The notes under the pieces were generated by a model. It was not told the DNA's origin. It did no database searches and was given only the letters and a program-made list of their open reading frames with translations. From NCBI GenBank assembly GCA_963712305.1, contig CAVQHI010000004.1, forward strand, positions 235,192 to 299,191: DNA of 64,000 bases, read 5' to 3'. This stretch comes from DATFNI01 sp963712305 (GTDB lineage Bacteria > Bacteroidota > Rhodothermia > Balneolales > DATFMH01). The translations under genes were made by a program, and so were the position numbers. Positions 28,311 through 36,708 of this stretch are shown one piece after another; the stretch's first letter is position 1; the number at the start of each line of letters is the position of its first letter.

Positions 28311-28395
28311 GATATCGGTTATTTGATAAGCCTTCAGCGATCGGCTGTCAGCTTTTTCTTAATTCAAAATTCATAATTCAAAACTCAAAATTACC

Positions 28396-28905
28396 TTACT
28401 CCTTTTCTCCACTGTAACAGAATTCAAAATAGCTGCACGATTTACATATGGGCTTTTCTATAAGTGGCGGACATTCATTTTGATGAATTAATGTGGTAAT
28501 GTCCTCCATCATCTTTTTTAATTCTCTGCGATCGTTATCCGTGAGTTCAACCTTGTGGGTTTGCCGCAGTTTGGGATACTCCAGGATCGCCGTCACGCCC
28601 TCGATGCCGTATTCCTCCAGGACCAGGATGTAATATTTCACCTGGGCCAGATGCGCATGTTCCACCTTATTTGATTTCTTCACCTCGTGGATCACCTTGT
28701 TGGCGGCGTCATAATGATCGATCTTAACCGGACCCACACTAAGCTCCCGGTACTGCTCTGCGCGGTCATCGTAGCTCGTCTCGCCGATGAACTTGCCTTC
28801 GGCTACCGTTTCGGAGGTATACTCCATCTGGATATGATTGGCGAACAACCACAGTTTCCGATGGCAGATTATCCAGTAGGCGATTTGTGTGCCGGTAACC
28901 TGCAT
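28396..28905 (-). CDS. cas4: CRISPR adaptation nuclease Cas4
   Basis: Protein of 169 residues. PD-(D/E)xK nuclease core seen in KIDHYDAANKVIHEVKKS followed by HLAQVKYYILVLEE. Iron-sulfur cluster cysteines are at the N-terminus (not fully visible: CHRKLW) and at the C-terminus in CPPLIEKPICKSCSYFEFC. Cas4 trims prespacers and selects the PAM in type I-B systems. Separated from cas3 by the 4.3-kb accessory insert. Confidence 0.96.
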   Translation of the reverse strand: MQVTGTQIAYWIICHRKLWLFANHIQMEYTSETVAEGKFIGETSYDDRAEQYRELSVGPVKIDHYDAANKVIHEVKKSNKVEHAHLAQVKYYILVLEEYGIEGVTAILEYPKLRQTHKVELTDNDRRELKKMMEDITTLIHQNECPPLIEKPICKSCSYFEFCYSGEKE

Positions 28906-28990
28906 GTATTCCCCTTATTTATGAACTCTCTAATTCTAAATGGTACAAACAGTTATCGTATAGAGGGGAGAATTCTTTATTCGTGCGCCA

Positions 28991-29021
28991 GACCTGACCG
29001 GTTTCCAAATCCTGTCAGGTC
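28991..29021. repeat. REP family A palindrome (slightly degenerate)
   Basis: GACCTGACCGGTTT and its near reverse complement ATCCTGTCAGGTC around a short loop. It matches the three better copies at 32096, 32541 and 33203. Confidence 0.85.
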
Positions 29022-29082
29022 TTACCCGGGTCAGAGGCAAAATGAAAATGACAACAACAACAAGTGATCTTGTCCGATAGTA

Positions 29083-30129
29083 TTAGTCAGCCTTCTGATT
29101 TTTTTCATCCCGCTTTTCCGTTAAATATCGTTCCGGCGAATACCGGCCGGTAGCCGCTCCCTCAAGGGCCTTTAACGCGATGGTCTGAACTTGTTCGCCG
29201 GCTACATTGGTCTTTTCGTTCAATTGTTTAATCAGTGATTCTTGCTCCTTGATCTTATTTTCCAGGGACGAAATCGTCTGTTTCAGAAGTCTGACCTCGC
29301 TCTGCATCTCTTTATCTGCCAAATTCTTTTCATATTCAAACCGCGTATTCAGTTCTTTTTCAGTCTCCTTATGGGCACTGGCGACTGCTTTTTCCAGTTC
29401 GGCCGGAAACGCCTTCACCTTCTTTTTCAATTCGTTAAATTCGATCTCCTGTTCTGCTATGACTTTTTCCCTCTCCGCAAGATCCTTTTCCACAGTTTGC
29501 TTCTTTTGGACCAGTTCATTTTCCAATGCCGCTTTTCGGGCGTTGTAATCATCTTCTTCTTTTTTCCGCGTTATGGTGAGGTTGTATTTGTACTCCTCTT
29601 CCTCGCGCTTGCGATTCCGCTTCGTAAACTCCTCTTCTTCTTTCAATTGCTGCTGCCGCTCCTTCTGCTCCTTTTCCCACTGCTGGCGTGTTTCTTTCAT
29701 CACCTGATCAAAGGAGGTTTTCTTTTCTTCCATCTCCTTTTCAAAATCCTCCCGTTTCTGCTGGTTGGCCCGCAGGAGCACCGCCAGGCTGTCCGCATTG
29801 GTTTTGATGCCATAGGCATCTTCCAAATGGGCTTCTTCATACTCCACGGCCTTCTTCAGTTGCTCCAGCTTCTTAAATTCACCCAGCAGTGCCTCTTCCA
29901 CGGTGTCGAATGCGCCGCCTATTTCCAGTTTGATGTCGGCCAATCCCTTTACAATTTTCTGCGGTGACATGGAGTCTGCTTCTTTCCGGACCTCTGCCTT
30001 CTCTTTTTCAGCTTTCTCCTGCTGGGGATCCTTGTTTTCTTCAGCCTTTAATTGTTCCTGCAGTTCCTTGTAAGCTTCCAGAATCTCTGCCTTAGTGCTT
30101 TTGGTGTTTATCTTCTTTGCTGCAGCCAT
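29083..30129 (-). CDS. Highly charged coiled-coil protein in the CRISPR accessory insert
   Basis: Protein of 348 residues with no signal peptide. The first 60 residues are lysine/alanine/glutamate-rich. A segment around ADIKLEIGGAFDTVEEALLGEFKKLEQL resembles a short globular helix pair. The remainder to about residue 320 is almost pure coiled coil with many E, K and Q. No enzyme motif is seen. It may organise a complex or be an unrelated passenger. It lies between cas4 and the PIN gene on the cas strand, flanked by a REP A copy. Confidence 0.7.
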   Translation of the reverse strand: MAAAKKINTKSTKAEILEAYKELQEQLKAEENKDPQQEKAEKEKAEVRKEADSMSPQKIVKGLADIKLEIGGAFDTVEEALLGEFKKLEQLKKAVEYEEAHLEDAYGIKTNADSLAVLLRANQQKREDFEKEMEEKKTSFDQVMKETRQQWEKEQKERQQQLKEEEEFTKRNRKREEEEYKYNLTITRKKEEDDYNARKAALENELVQKKQTVEKDLAEREKVIAEQEIEFNELKKKVKAFPAELEKAVASAHKETEKELNTRFEYEKNLADKEMQSEVRLLKQTISSLENKIKEQESLIKQLNEKTNVAGEQVQTIALKALEGAATGRYSPERYLTEKRDEKNQKAD

Positions 30130-30315
30130 TTGAATGTTGTTTTTAAACGATTAATAAGATTATGATCCGGTGTATTCTAAACACGAAACTACAAATAATT
30201 TACTGAAAAACGACAGGGATTTTGGAGATCCGGATGGAGATTTATGATTACGACTCTTCTGTTCGTTTCAAGTGGAAGGAGTTCAAGCAGGGACTCCAGG
30301 ATCAGCGTTTTATGA

Positions 30316-30708
30316 TTACCATTCGATAAGTCTTAAACCCGGAATGCGACTGAATTCTTTCGTATTCCGGGTGACCAGGGTCCCATTGTTTGCGACCGTT
30401 ACCGTTGCGATCAGCAGGTCATTTGGACCAATAGAATGTCCACGCGCTTCGCAGGCTGTTCTGATTTCGGCGTACGTTTCAGACATATGGCTCCGGTAAT
30501 CCACAATTTCAAATGGTTTAAGAAAGGCCTGAAGTTTTTGCAGGTATTCACTCTTTCGGTTGCTTTTATAAAAGCCATATAAAAGCTCGGAATGAACAAT
30601 AACCGGAATCCTGATTTGGTTGGGTGGTATTTGTAACAGATGATCCCGGATGGAAACAAAGCTGCCCTTCAAAAAATAGATGCAGATATTTGTATCCAGG
30701 AAATACAT
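30316..30708 (-). CDS. PIN-domain ribonuclease (VapC-like toxin)
   Basis: Full PIN domain of 130 residues with the acidic metal-binding residues Asp5 (FLDTN), Glu41 (HSELLYG) and Asp97 (GPNDLLIA), and the TRNTKEF motif near the C-terminus. VapC toxins cleave tRNA or rRNA and are neutralised by a VapB antitoxin encoded just upstream. Here the upstream frame is only a 36-codon tail without a start codon (30709-30819), ending in a TAA that abuts the PIN ATG. The toxin therefore looks orphaned. Confidence 0.88.
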   Translation of the reverse strand: MYFLDTNICIYFLKGSFVSIRDHLLQIPPNQIRIPVIVHSELLYGFYKSNRKSEYLQKLQAFLKPFEIVDYRSHMSETYAEIRTACEARGHSIGPNDLLIATVTVANNGTLVTRNTKEFSRIPGLRLIEW

Positions 30709-30819
30709 TTAAAGTACTTCCCTCGGTGCATCAGAAGTGGAGCTGTTACGGACCGGGGCCTCAAAACTATCGTCATTTACAGATCCTTTTACTTCTTCCT
30801 TATGATTATCATATTTTAC
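30709..30819 (-). pseudogene. C-terminal remnant of an antitoxin-like gene
   Basis: An open stretch of 36 codons (ending SSTSDAPREVL) whose stop directly abuts the PIN start codon, the spacing expected of VapB-VapC. It has no start codon and is preceded by a TAG at 30820-30822. The sequence beyond belongs to the divergent 400-residue gene, so the antitoxin 5' part seems to have been replaced by recombination. Inference from position only. Confidence 0.4.
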
Positions 30820-30881
30820 CTAAACTGATTAAAGGAAGGCTTCGCAAAACCCTCCCAAAGGTCCAAATCAACCCGGCCAAA

Positions 30882-32084
30882 ATGAATTCCTTCGATAAAA
30901 TCAAAACGAACGCAGAACAAAACCACAGCATAACATCGGAGCTGGTGGATCAATTCCTGATTTACTATGCCGCGGCAAAGGACCGGCTGGACAGGAAATT
31001 TGAGCGGGCAGTCAGGCCCTACAGACATATCGTTTCCGTAATGCCTAAAGGATGGAAGGGATTTTTGGAAACGCAATTCATCGCACATGAAATCTTTAAA
31101 CAAGGCGGATTGGTTCGCAAGTATCTGAATCATTCGGAAATAAATTTGCGAAGCGATGATGAACTGGAGTATCTGAAACTCGGGAAAGATCATCCCTGGC
31201 GATATTCGTTTTGCGAGGTGTTGGACAATCCGCATCCTGATTTCTACACCATGCACGATCTGTTTACGGATGAAGAATACCTTCTTTACTCCGGTGGCAT
31301 GTCGGATATACTTTTGGAAATACCCGATGTCCAGACCTGGTTCTTGCTGATCGGTTCCGACGGAATGTGTATGCAGACTTATGGGGCCATCGTATATTTT
31401 AAATCTTTCGACCGGCAGGATATTACGTTTTTTGCCAGGGAAATGGCTCCCGATCTTGAAAGTGACGCCGACATTGCAGAACACATTGAACTGAATCCCC
31501 TTCCCTATTCGATGCTATATTCTGGGGCAGAGTATCCGTTTGTACTGCACAAAACTCACCTCATTAAACACTATGCCGCCAGATATATTGATGAAGATCT
31601 CAGCTCTGAACCTTTCAACGACTCGTTCTTAATTGAGTACACGAACAACCTGTACCGGATGAAATTGAAAGATTGGGATGGATTTCCCCACTTTGCCGTT
31701 GCTTATTATGATGAAGAAGAAGCGACTCTTCACCTAACAGCAATGACAAGACTGGGATTCGAGAAACTCGTGGAAGCCGTTAACAATGGTGGATATGATT
31801 TACCGTCTGAACCAATGGATGCGGTCAGTCCCGCGATGCTCAAGACGGCATCGGATATTTTGAAACAGGAAATAAAAATCAATCCTTTTGATGACTTCTT
31901 TGTACCGAAAGATGATGGTAATGAATCTCTGGATGGATTGAATCGCTATCTCAGGTTGCTAATGGATGCCAGAAATAGCGGCATCAAACCGGATATCCGT
32001 AAAATGGCCGAAGAGGCAGGTATCGATTATCATACGGCCGTCGATTTAACCGAACAGGTGATGAAAAAGATAGAACGAATGTAA
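30882..32084 (+). CDS. Hypothetical protein, 400 residues, counter-transcribed within the cas locus
   Basis: Start chosen at the ATG 30882 (MNSFDKIKTN); the frame is open further upstream, but that part is the reverse of the PIN region and not protein-like. No family recognised. The protein is mixed alpha/beta, without signal peptide. The C-terminal 50 residues (IRKMAEEAGIDYHTAVDLTEQV) resemble a small helix-turn-helix or helical bundle. It is the only plus-strand gene inside the CRISPR-Cas locus, which makes read-through from cas3 to cas4 unlikely, and it ends 12 bp before a REP A palindrome. Confidence 0.7.
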   Translation: MNSFDKIKTNAEQNHSITSELVDQFLIYYAAAKDRLDRKFERAVRPYRHIVSVMPKGWKGFLETQFIAHEIFKQGGLVRKYLNHSEINLRSDDELEYLKLGKDHPWRYSFCEVLDNPHPDFYTMHDLFTDEEYLLYSGGMSDILLEIPDVQTWFLLIGSDGMCMQTYGAIVYFKSFDRQDITFFAREMAPDLESDADIAEHIELNPLPYSMLYSGAEYPFVLHKTHLIKHYAARYIDEDLSSEPFNDSFLIEYTNNLYRMKLKDWDGFPHFAVAYYDEEEATLHLTAMTRLGFEKLVEAVNNGGYDLPSEPMDAVSPAMLKTASDILKQEIKINPFDDFFVPKDDGNESLDGLNRYLRLLMDARNSGIKPDIRKMAEEAGIDYHTAVDLTEQVMKKIERM

Positions 32085-32095
32085 TATTATAGCCA

Positions 32096-32127
32096 GACCT
32101 GACAGGTTTTCTGAAACCTGTCAGGTC
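32096..32127. repeat. REP family A palindrome
   Basis: GACCTGACAGGTTTTC / GAAACCTGTCAGGTC, a 32-bp palindrome with a short central loop. It starts 12 bp after the stop of the 400-residue gene and could serve as its terminator hairpin. Confidence 0.92.
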
Positions 32128-32159
32128 TTTCCCGCTCTACGGTTCACGATCTCCACCAA

Positions 32160-32453
32160 TCATCCCCCCTCGTCTTCATCGTCGCCAAACAGGAAGTCAT
32201 CGCGATTTTCCGGATCATCGTCATAATTCGGGTCCAGATGATAGGGATAGTATTTTTCCCAGTCGTCACCATACTTTTGCTTAAGGTGCTGAATTTCGAT
32301 TTCCAGTTCCCTGGCGCGCCCCGACGCGGTCCGGTCTTCCTCATCCGGTGGCAACCAGTCGTGCAGGTCTAACTCGCGTTCCACAAACGGCCATCTTATG
32401 TTTTCCGCGGCGTCAGCGATATCGGCAAGAAGTTGGGTGATGTATGTTTGCAT
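32160..32453 (-). CDS. Small acidic hypothetical protein
   Basis: Protein of 97 residues from the ATG at 32453. Strongly acidic, ending in a run of D, E and G (FLFGDDEDEGG), with a WPFVERELDLHDWLPP segment in the middle. A longer frame to 32513 is open but has no better start. No family recognised; an acidic DNA-mimic or regulator is imaginable but unsupported. It lies inside the accessory insert between two REP A palindromes. Confidence 0.5.
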   Translation of the reverse strand: MQTYITQLLADIADAAENIRWPFVERELDLHDWLPPDEEDRTASGRARELEIEIQHLKQKYGDDWEKYYPYHLDPNYDDDPENRDDFLFGDDEDEGG

Positions 32454-32540
32454 GGTAGTAGGTTTTGCTTTTGTATCAACCACTGGATGAACGTGTTTGC
32501 CGTACGTTCCCAAAAGTAGCGATAGTTCTCATATGTCCCA

Positions 32541-32572
32541 GACCTGACAGGTTTTCAAAAACCTGTCAGGTC
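32541..32572. repeat. REP family A palindrome downstream of RAYT
   Basis: GACCTGACAGGTTTTC with its reverse complement AACCTGTCAGGTC. It lies 11 bp beyond the stop of the intact RAYT transposase, so one REP flanks each side of that gene. Confidence 0.93.
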
Positions 32573-32582
32573 TTTTCACAAT

Positions 32583-33167
32583 TCACCATGGTTCAAACTC
32601 TTTTGAAATTTCAAGGTCCGGTATTTGCTGATGAAATTGGACGAATTCCTTTCTGCCGCCAATCCATTGCAAGACAGTTTCGCGGTACAGCAATGTAGGT
32701 TTATCCGAGAATATTGTCTTGTATGAACTGTAAGGCCAATTTTCAATATTTTTGGTAAATCCGTGATGAACTGGATTGTAATGAATATAATGGATGATTT
32801 TGGTCAGGTAATCATCGGATGCGATCTTCTTGCGTTTGAACGGCCTGTTAAACAAGGACCCTTTTCGATGATACTTTCTGTTGAATGATTTGGCATACGA
32901 ATTGAAAAAGTTACTGAATGGTTGTTCCACCAAACCTGTCAGGTTTTTCACATCGCGAACCAATTCCTGTTCACTCCTTATTCCTACCAAGAGATGAAAA
33001 TGGTTTGGCATCAAGCAATAGCAAAACGTTCTGGCTACCGGATGAATGTACCCGGCGTACTTCTCTAAGAAATAGCGGTAGTTATCCTTGCAACGGAAGA
33101 GGTTCTCATTCCCGTTCGCATGGTTAAAGACGTGATAGTAACAGTTCGGCTCAAAACGCTCTCTCAT
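32583..33167 (-). CDS. REP-associated tyrosine transposase (RAYT), intact, copy A
   Basis: Y1-type HUH transposase of 194 residues that acts on single-stranded REP hairpins. HUH motif His56-Phe57-His58 in CLMPNHFHLL; catalytic tyrosine probably Tyr127 in HYIHYNPV; GSLFNRPFKRKKI region between. REP A palindromes stand on both sides (32541-32572 and 33203-33234), giving the REPtron layout. An in-frame REP A core encodes KNLTGL at residues 74-79. The gene has inserted between cas3 and the accessory genes. Confidence 0.93.
   Translation of the reverse strand: MRERFEPNCYYHVFNHANGNENLFRCKDNYRYFLEKYAGYIHPVARTFCYCLMPNHFHLLVGIRSEQELVRDVKNLTGLVEQPFSNFFNSYAKSFNRKYHRKGSLFNRPFKRKKIASDDYLTKIIHYIHYNPVHHGFTKNIENWPYSSYKTIFSDKPTLLYRETVLQWIGGRKEFVQFHQQIPDLEISKEFEPW
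32932..32946. repeat. REP A core inside the RAYT coding sequence
   Basis: AAACCTGTCAGGTTT, a perfect odd-centred palindrome identical to the core of the flanking REPs. It is read in frame as the KNLTGL part of the transposase. Confidence 0.85.
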
Positions 33168-33202
33168 TGTCCTGGTCCGTTTCGGTGCAAAGGCAAAGGC
33201 CA

Positions 33203-33234
33203 GACCTGACAGGTTTTCGGAAACCTGTCAGGTC
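33203..33234. repeat. REP family A palindrome upstream of RAYT
   Basis: GACCTGACAGGTTTTCGG with its reverse complement AACCTGTCAGGTC. It sits between the RAYT start (33167) and the cas3 stop (33250) and could act as a hairpin ending the interference transcript. Confidence 0.93.
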
Positions 33235-33249
33235 TTTGTGCTGAAATAT

Positions 33250-35940
33250 TTATAAAATTACATCTTGTTTAACTTCACTCATATCGAATCCATTTTCATA
33301 GGAGTAAGCTTGAAAATGGGACAGATATTTGAACCCATACTTCTCTTTTTCGATATCAAAATTGCCCTGTAATTGTCTTATTACTGTAGGATATACGTTG
33401 ATAGTAAACAAAGAAAGCAATCCAGCTATTTTTTTTAGATCGATTTTTTTACTAAAAAAGTCCAGATTATCTCTTTGAATTATATCCACATAAGTATCGA
33501 ATACATTTTTGCCAGATATTTTTTGATCATTATCTACTAATACATCAAATTGTTTAAGTAGCTCCTCCTCTTCAAAACCATCCACTGGAACGTCAACAGG
33601 AATAAAAACAGACTCACTTTGATTATCTTCAATTAGCTGAAATTCCTGTTGAATAGCTCGAAAATCTAACCTCCTGAAATTTTTCTGATAAGCAGGAAAT
33701 CTATCCGCATCTGTCCAATCTGATTTGAGACGTTCAGCAAAAACCTTCCGGTATAATTTGTGGAATGATTTCTTGATTAATATTTCCTTCCAGTTTTTTT
33801 CAAGATCTCTATCTTTTTGCTGCTGCTTATACCGCTCATCTTTACCATATATGGTCTTAGCACTATCCAATTCGAAAAGAAAAACTTTACACCCATCTTT
33901 AGACGCATTCCGGTTAATCCGGCCTGCGAGTTGTTCATCACTATCCAATAGCGCTCTATTTTTGAAACCCAAATCCATATCAATATCAACTCCAGCTTCA
34001 ACGACCTGAGTTGAGATCAGTATAACCTTTTGATCCTGATTTTCTTTGATCTTGCGGATCACCTCTTTTCGTCTGGGTTCCAGAATATCGCCAGAAATAA
34101 TATAAATTTGATAATCTTCAAATAGACGTCCTTCCTTGATCTGTTTAAAAAATAAGGAAGCGCTGTTTTTAGTGATGAATTCTGCAAGAACTCTGACCTT
34201 ACCATCATTTGTAGCAGCATACGCATCTGCTTCAGACTTGATAAATCCCGCCAATTGTTCCAAAAACAATTTTTTGTCTTTTTTATATGCGGATAGTTTC
34301 TCGATTAGTGAAAAATCAAAACTTACTCGATTTACAAAGTTTGGATTATGGAAATAGTGATCTCTATTCGGAGTCAACGAAATGAATTTTCCCTTCAGAG
34401 ATGCTCTCAACTCATCTATTTTTGGAAGCGTAGCTGACATAATAATGAACCGCATATTAAACATTTGGGCGTAGTGTTCAATAAAAAAGATTATTTTATC
34501 CCAATGTTTTGGATTATATGATTGTAATTCATCAATCACTACAATCGAGTTACAGAGACGATGAAATAGATAATTGGTTTCTTTGTCATTTCCTTTTATG
34601 ATCTCGAAAAATTTGACATGAGAAGTAACAACAAAAGGATAATTCACAAATAAATGATCTAGGTAAAGTGGTCTATCCTTTCCATAGTCTGCATCATTCT
34701 CAGAAGCATTCTCTTTTCTATGAAGCCCGGTCTTGGAATGAAGTTGAATTAACTCATTATTGGTCAGTCCAATTGTATCTTTTATTCCCTCAAAAGTTTG
34801 AGTGATAAGAGTAGTAAATGGGAAAACATAAAAGACCTTATTTAAAGATGGATCGGCATTTAATAGCTCAGCCATACAGCCAAGCGATAAGTTAGTTTTG
34901 CCAGCTCCTGTAGGTGCTTCGATGTAATACCAATGATTATTGGGATTTTTACGAAGGGTTGAAATTACTTCTGCCGTTAATTTTTGTCTTAAAAGGTTTA
35001 GATTTTCATTATTTCTTACTTGGAGATCTTTAAACGGTATTTCATTGTATTGATCAAAATTACTGGAAAGGTCAGCATTATACTTTTTTATGGACCAGAA
35101 ATTATGCTTCACTTTTTTTCTCAATTGACTACTTATAAGACCAAATTCTCTAACCTTGAGATCAGCCATAAATTCATTGGTCGCGTAAAAATCACTGGCA
35201 GTGAGAAGCGAAAAAGAGAGTTTTATGAGAACAAAAAGGAATATGTATGTATCATCAGAAGAATTTTCTTCAAATCTCTTTTTTATTTCCTCGACATATG
35301 AAAATACTTTTATCTGAAAGTCCTCATCGGACCGAATCTTATAAAGCCTTAAAAATTGTGAACATTCAAATAAAATTTTAGATCTATCGAAATCTTGATA
35401 AAAATCAATGTATGATGAGTGATGTCGAATGATAGGATTTATAAAACAAAATATGATAAACGCTAAAAAATTCTTCTCTTCAATGGATAGAAAATCGTCA
35501 GAAAATATTTTATTCAAGTAATACACACTAAAGATGTATGCACCAGGAAATGAATGATAGGATACAATATTTAGGTTAAGATTTTCGAAGGAGGGATTTT
35601 TCATTTTATCGACCTGAAAATTCGGATTCACTTTTCCAAGGTCATGTAAAAATATACTATTTACAAAAATCTCCTTAATGCAATTTCCGGCTTTATCTGG
35701 ATTGTTAGATTTGATCTCCCTGCAAAGTCTATTAATTATCTCATCCAAGAGATGTTCTATCCCATGAGCTTCAATAAGTTTTTCCAGATAATCTGCCACA
35801 AGGCTTGAATGTTCGAATAGGCTTTCAGTAAGTTTTCTCCCATCTATATGCGCCCAATAGTCCCCCTCAAGATTTTGAAATAAGAATTCGCTATTCTTTA
35901 TAATTTTATTAGAAGACTTGAATGATGACATTGTTATCAA
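33250..35940 (-). CDS. cas3: CRISPR helicase-nuclease Cas3 (HD plus SF2 helicase, type I-B)
   Basis: Fused nuclease-helicase of about 896 residues that degrades targeted DNA after Cascade binding. HD nuclease part at the N-terminus: His44, the His99-Asp100 pair in FLHDLGK, and a second His pair in IRHHSS near 173. Helicase motif I is EAPTGAGKTN (about 341-350), motif II VVIDELQ (Asp470-Glu471, DELQ variant usual for Cas3) and motif VI QLAGRINRNA. A Cas3-type C-terminal domain follows. The start overlaps the 3' end of cas5 by 23-32 bp, depending on ATG 35931 or 35940, implying coupled translation. AT-richer than chromosomal neighbours. Confidence 0.96.
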   Translation of the reverse strand: MITMSSFKSSNKIIKNSEFLFQNLEGDYWAHIDGRKLTESLFEHSSLVADYLEKLIEAHGIEHLLDEIINRLCREIKSNNPDKAGNCIKEIFVNSIFLHDLGKVNPNFQVDKMKNPSFENLNLNIVSYHSFPGAYIFSVYYLNKIFSDDFLSIEEKNFLAFIIFCFINPIIRHHSSYIDFYQDFDRSKILFECSQFLRLYKIRSDEDFQIKVFSYVEEIKKRFEENSSDDTYIFLFVLIKLSFSLLTASDFYATNEFMADLKVREFGLISSQLRKKVKHNFWSIKKYNADLSSNFDQYNEIPFKDLQVRNNENLNLLRQKLTAEVISTLRKNPNNHWYYIEAPTGAGKTNLSLGCMAELLNADPSLNKVFYVFPFTTLITQTFEGIKDTIGLTNNELIQLHSKTGLHRKENASENDADYGKDRPLYLDHLFVNYPFVVTSHVKFFEIIKGNDKETNYLFHRLCNSIVVIDELQSYNPKHWDKIIFFIEHYAQMFNMRFIIMSATLPKIDELRASLKGKFISLTPNRDHYFHNPNFVNRVSFDFSLIEKLSAYKKDKKLFLEQLAGFIKSEADAYAATNDGKVRVLAEFITKNSASLFFKQIKEGRLFEDYQIYIISGDILEPRRKEVIRKIKENQDQKVILISTQVVEAGVDIDMDLGFKNRALLDSDEQLAGRINRNASKDGCKVFLFELDSAKTIYGKDERYKQQQKDRDLEKNWKEILIKKSFHKLYRKVFAERLKSDWTDADRFPAYQKNFRRLDFRAIQQEFQLIEDNQSESVFIPVDVPVDGFEEEELLKQFDVLVDNDQKISGKNVFDTYVDIIQRDNLDFFSKKIDLKKIAGLLSLFTINVYPTVIRQLQGNFDIEKEKYGFKYLSHFQAYSYENGFDMSEVKQDVIL

Positions 35941-36691
35941 GCTTTAAGAGAGGATTTTCATCCGGCAATTTATATTCGGCTTTTAAATCAAAGTCGGTAA
36001 ATGCAAATCCTTTGTATTGGTATTGAAAGAGCGGCTTTCCAAGATAACCTATCGGGAGGTTTTCAAAGTACATGTAAGACGAATCGGCCTGACTACTCAT
36101 TCCTGGTGTAAACCATATTTTATGCGTACCGTCTTTCAAACTTTCCTCTTTAATAAAAAGAGAACTGATTTTGAAAGGTCCATCTGGATAAAAGTTACTA
36201 AACTTATATTCTTTTGCATTTTCCCACCACAATCCACATTCATTTTTACCAAGATATGGCAAAAAAACTGCATGATAGGACAGTAGGTTTTCTAATAGAA
36301 TATTATGATTTGCATTTGTTTCATCTAACAAAACAAAACATCTGTAGGCAGGTGAAGTTAACGTTTGCTCGGTAATCATTAAGTTACCGCCGCGTTCATC
36401 GCTGGCCAAGCCGGTAGAGTTGTTATACTTGATAATTGTCTTGGCAAAGTTTCCGTTTTCATGGAACCTCTCTAAAGGGGCTATACCGACTTTGACTGTC
36501 TTGAACTTCTCTAAGTATTCCGGTAAAACGCCATGTTTTTTGAACCCGCTAAAGCCAGAAATAGCGCCAAGAATTCCTAATAAAGCAGGCTTATGAAGCA
36601 TGTTGAAAGTCAGGTAAACAGGCTCATTAGTATCAGGCTTTTTGAGCATGCCAAAGTCTGCCTTAAGATCAATGGATAACAGGTTTTCCAT
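35909..36691 (-). CDS. cas5: Cascade subunit Cas5 (type I-B)
   Basis: RAMP-fold protein of 260 residues that holds the crRNA 5' handle. It begins with the Cas5 strand-helix signature (LLSIDLKADFGMLKKPDTNEP, then YLTFNMLHKPALLGILGAI). Lies 17 bp after cas7 and overlaps cas3. Length and context match Cas5b. Confidence 0.93.
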   Translation of the reverse strand: MENLLSIDLKADFGMLKKPDTNEPVYLTFNMLHKPALLGILGAISGFSGFKKHGVLPEYLEKFKTVKVGIAPLERFHENGNFAKTIIKYNNSTGLASDERGGNLMITEQTLTSPAYRCFVLLDETNANHNILLENLLSYHAVFLPYLGKNECGLWWENAKEYKFSNFYPDGPFKISSLFIKEESLKDGTHKIWFTPGMSSQADSSYMYFENLPIGYLGKPLFQYQYKGFAFTDFDLKAEYKLPDENPLLKLDNNVIIQVF

Positions 36692-36708
36692 AACTATACA
36701 ATCGGGAA

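Noticed and set aside
30235..30330. Small plus-strand frame of 31 codons between the coiled-coil and PIN genes
   Set aside because: It overlaps the PIN gene end, has no ribosome site that stands out and no recognisable family; probably chance.
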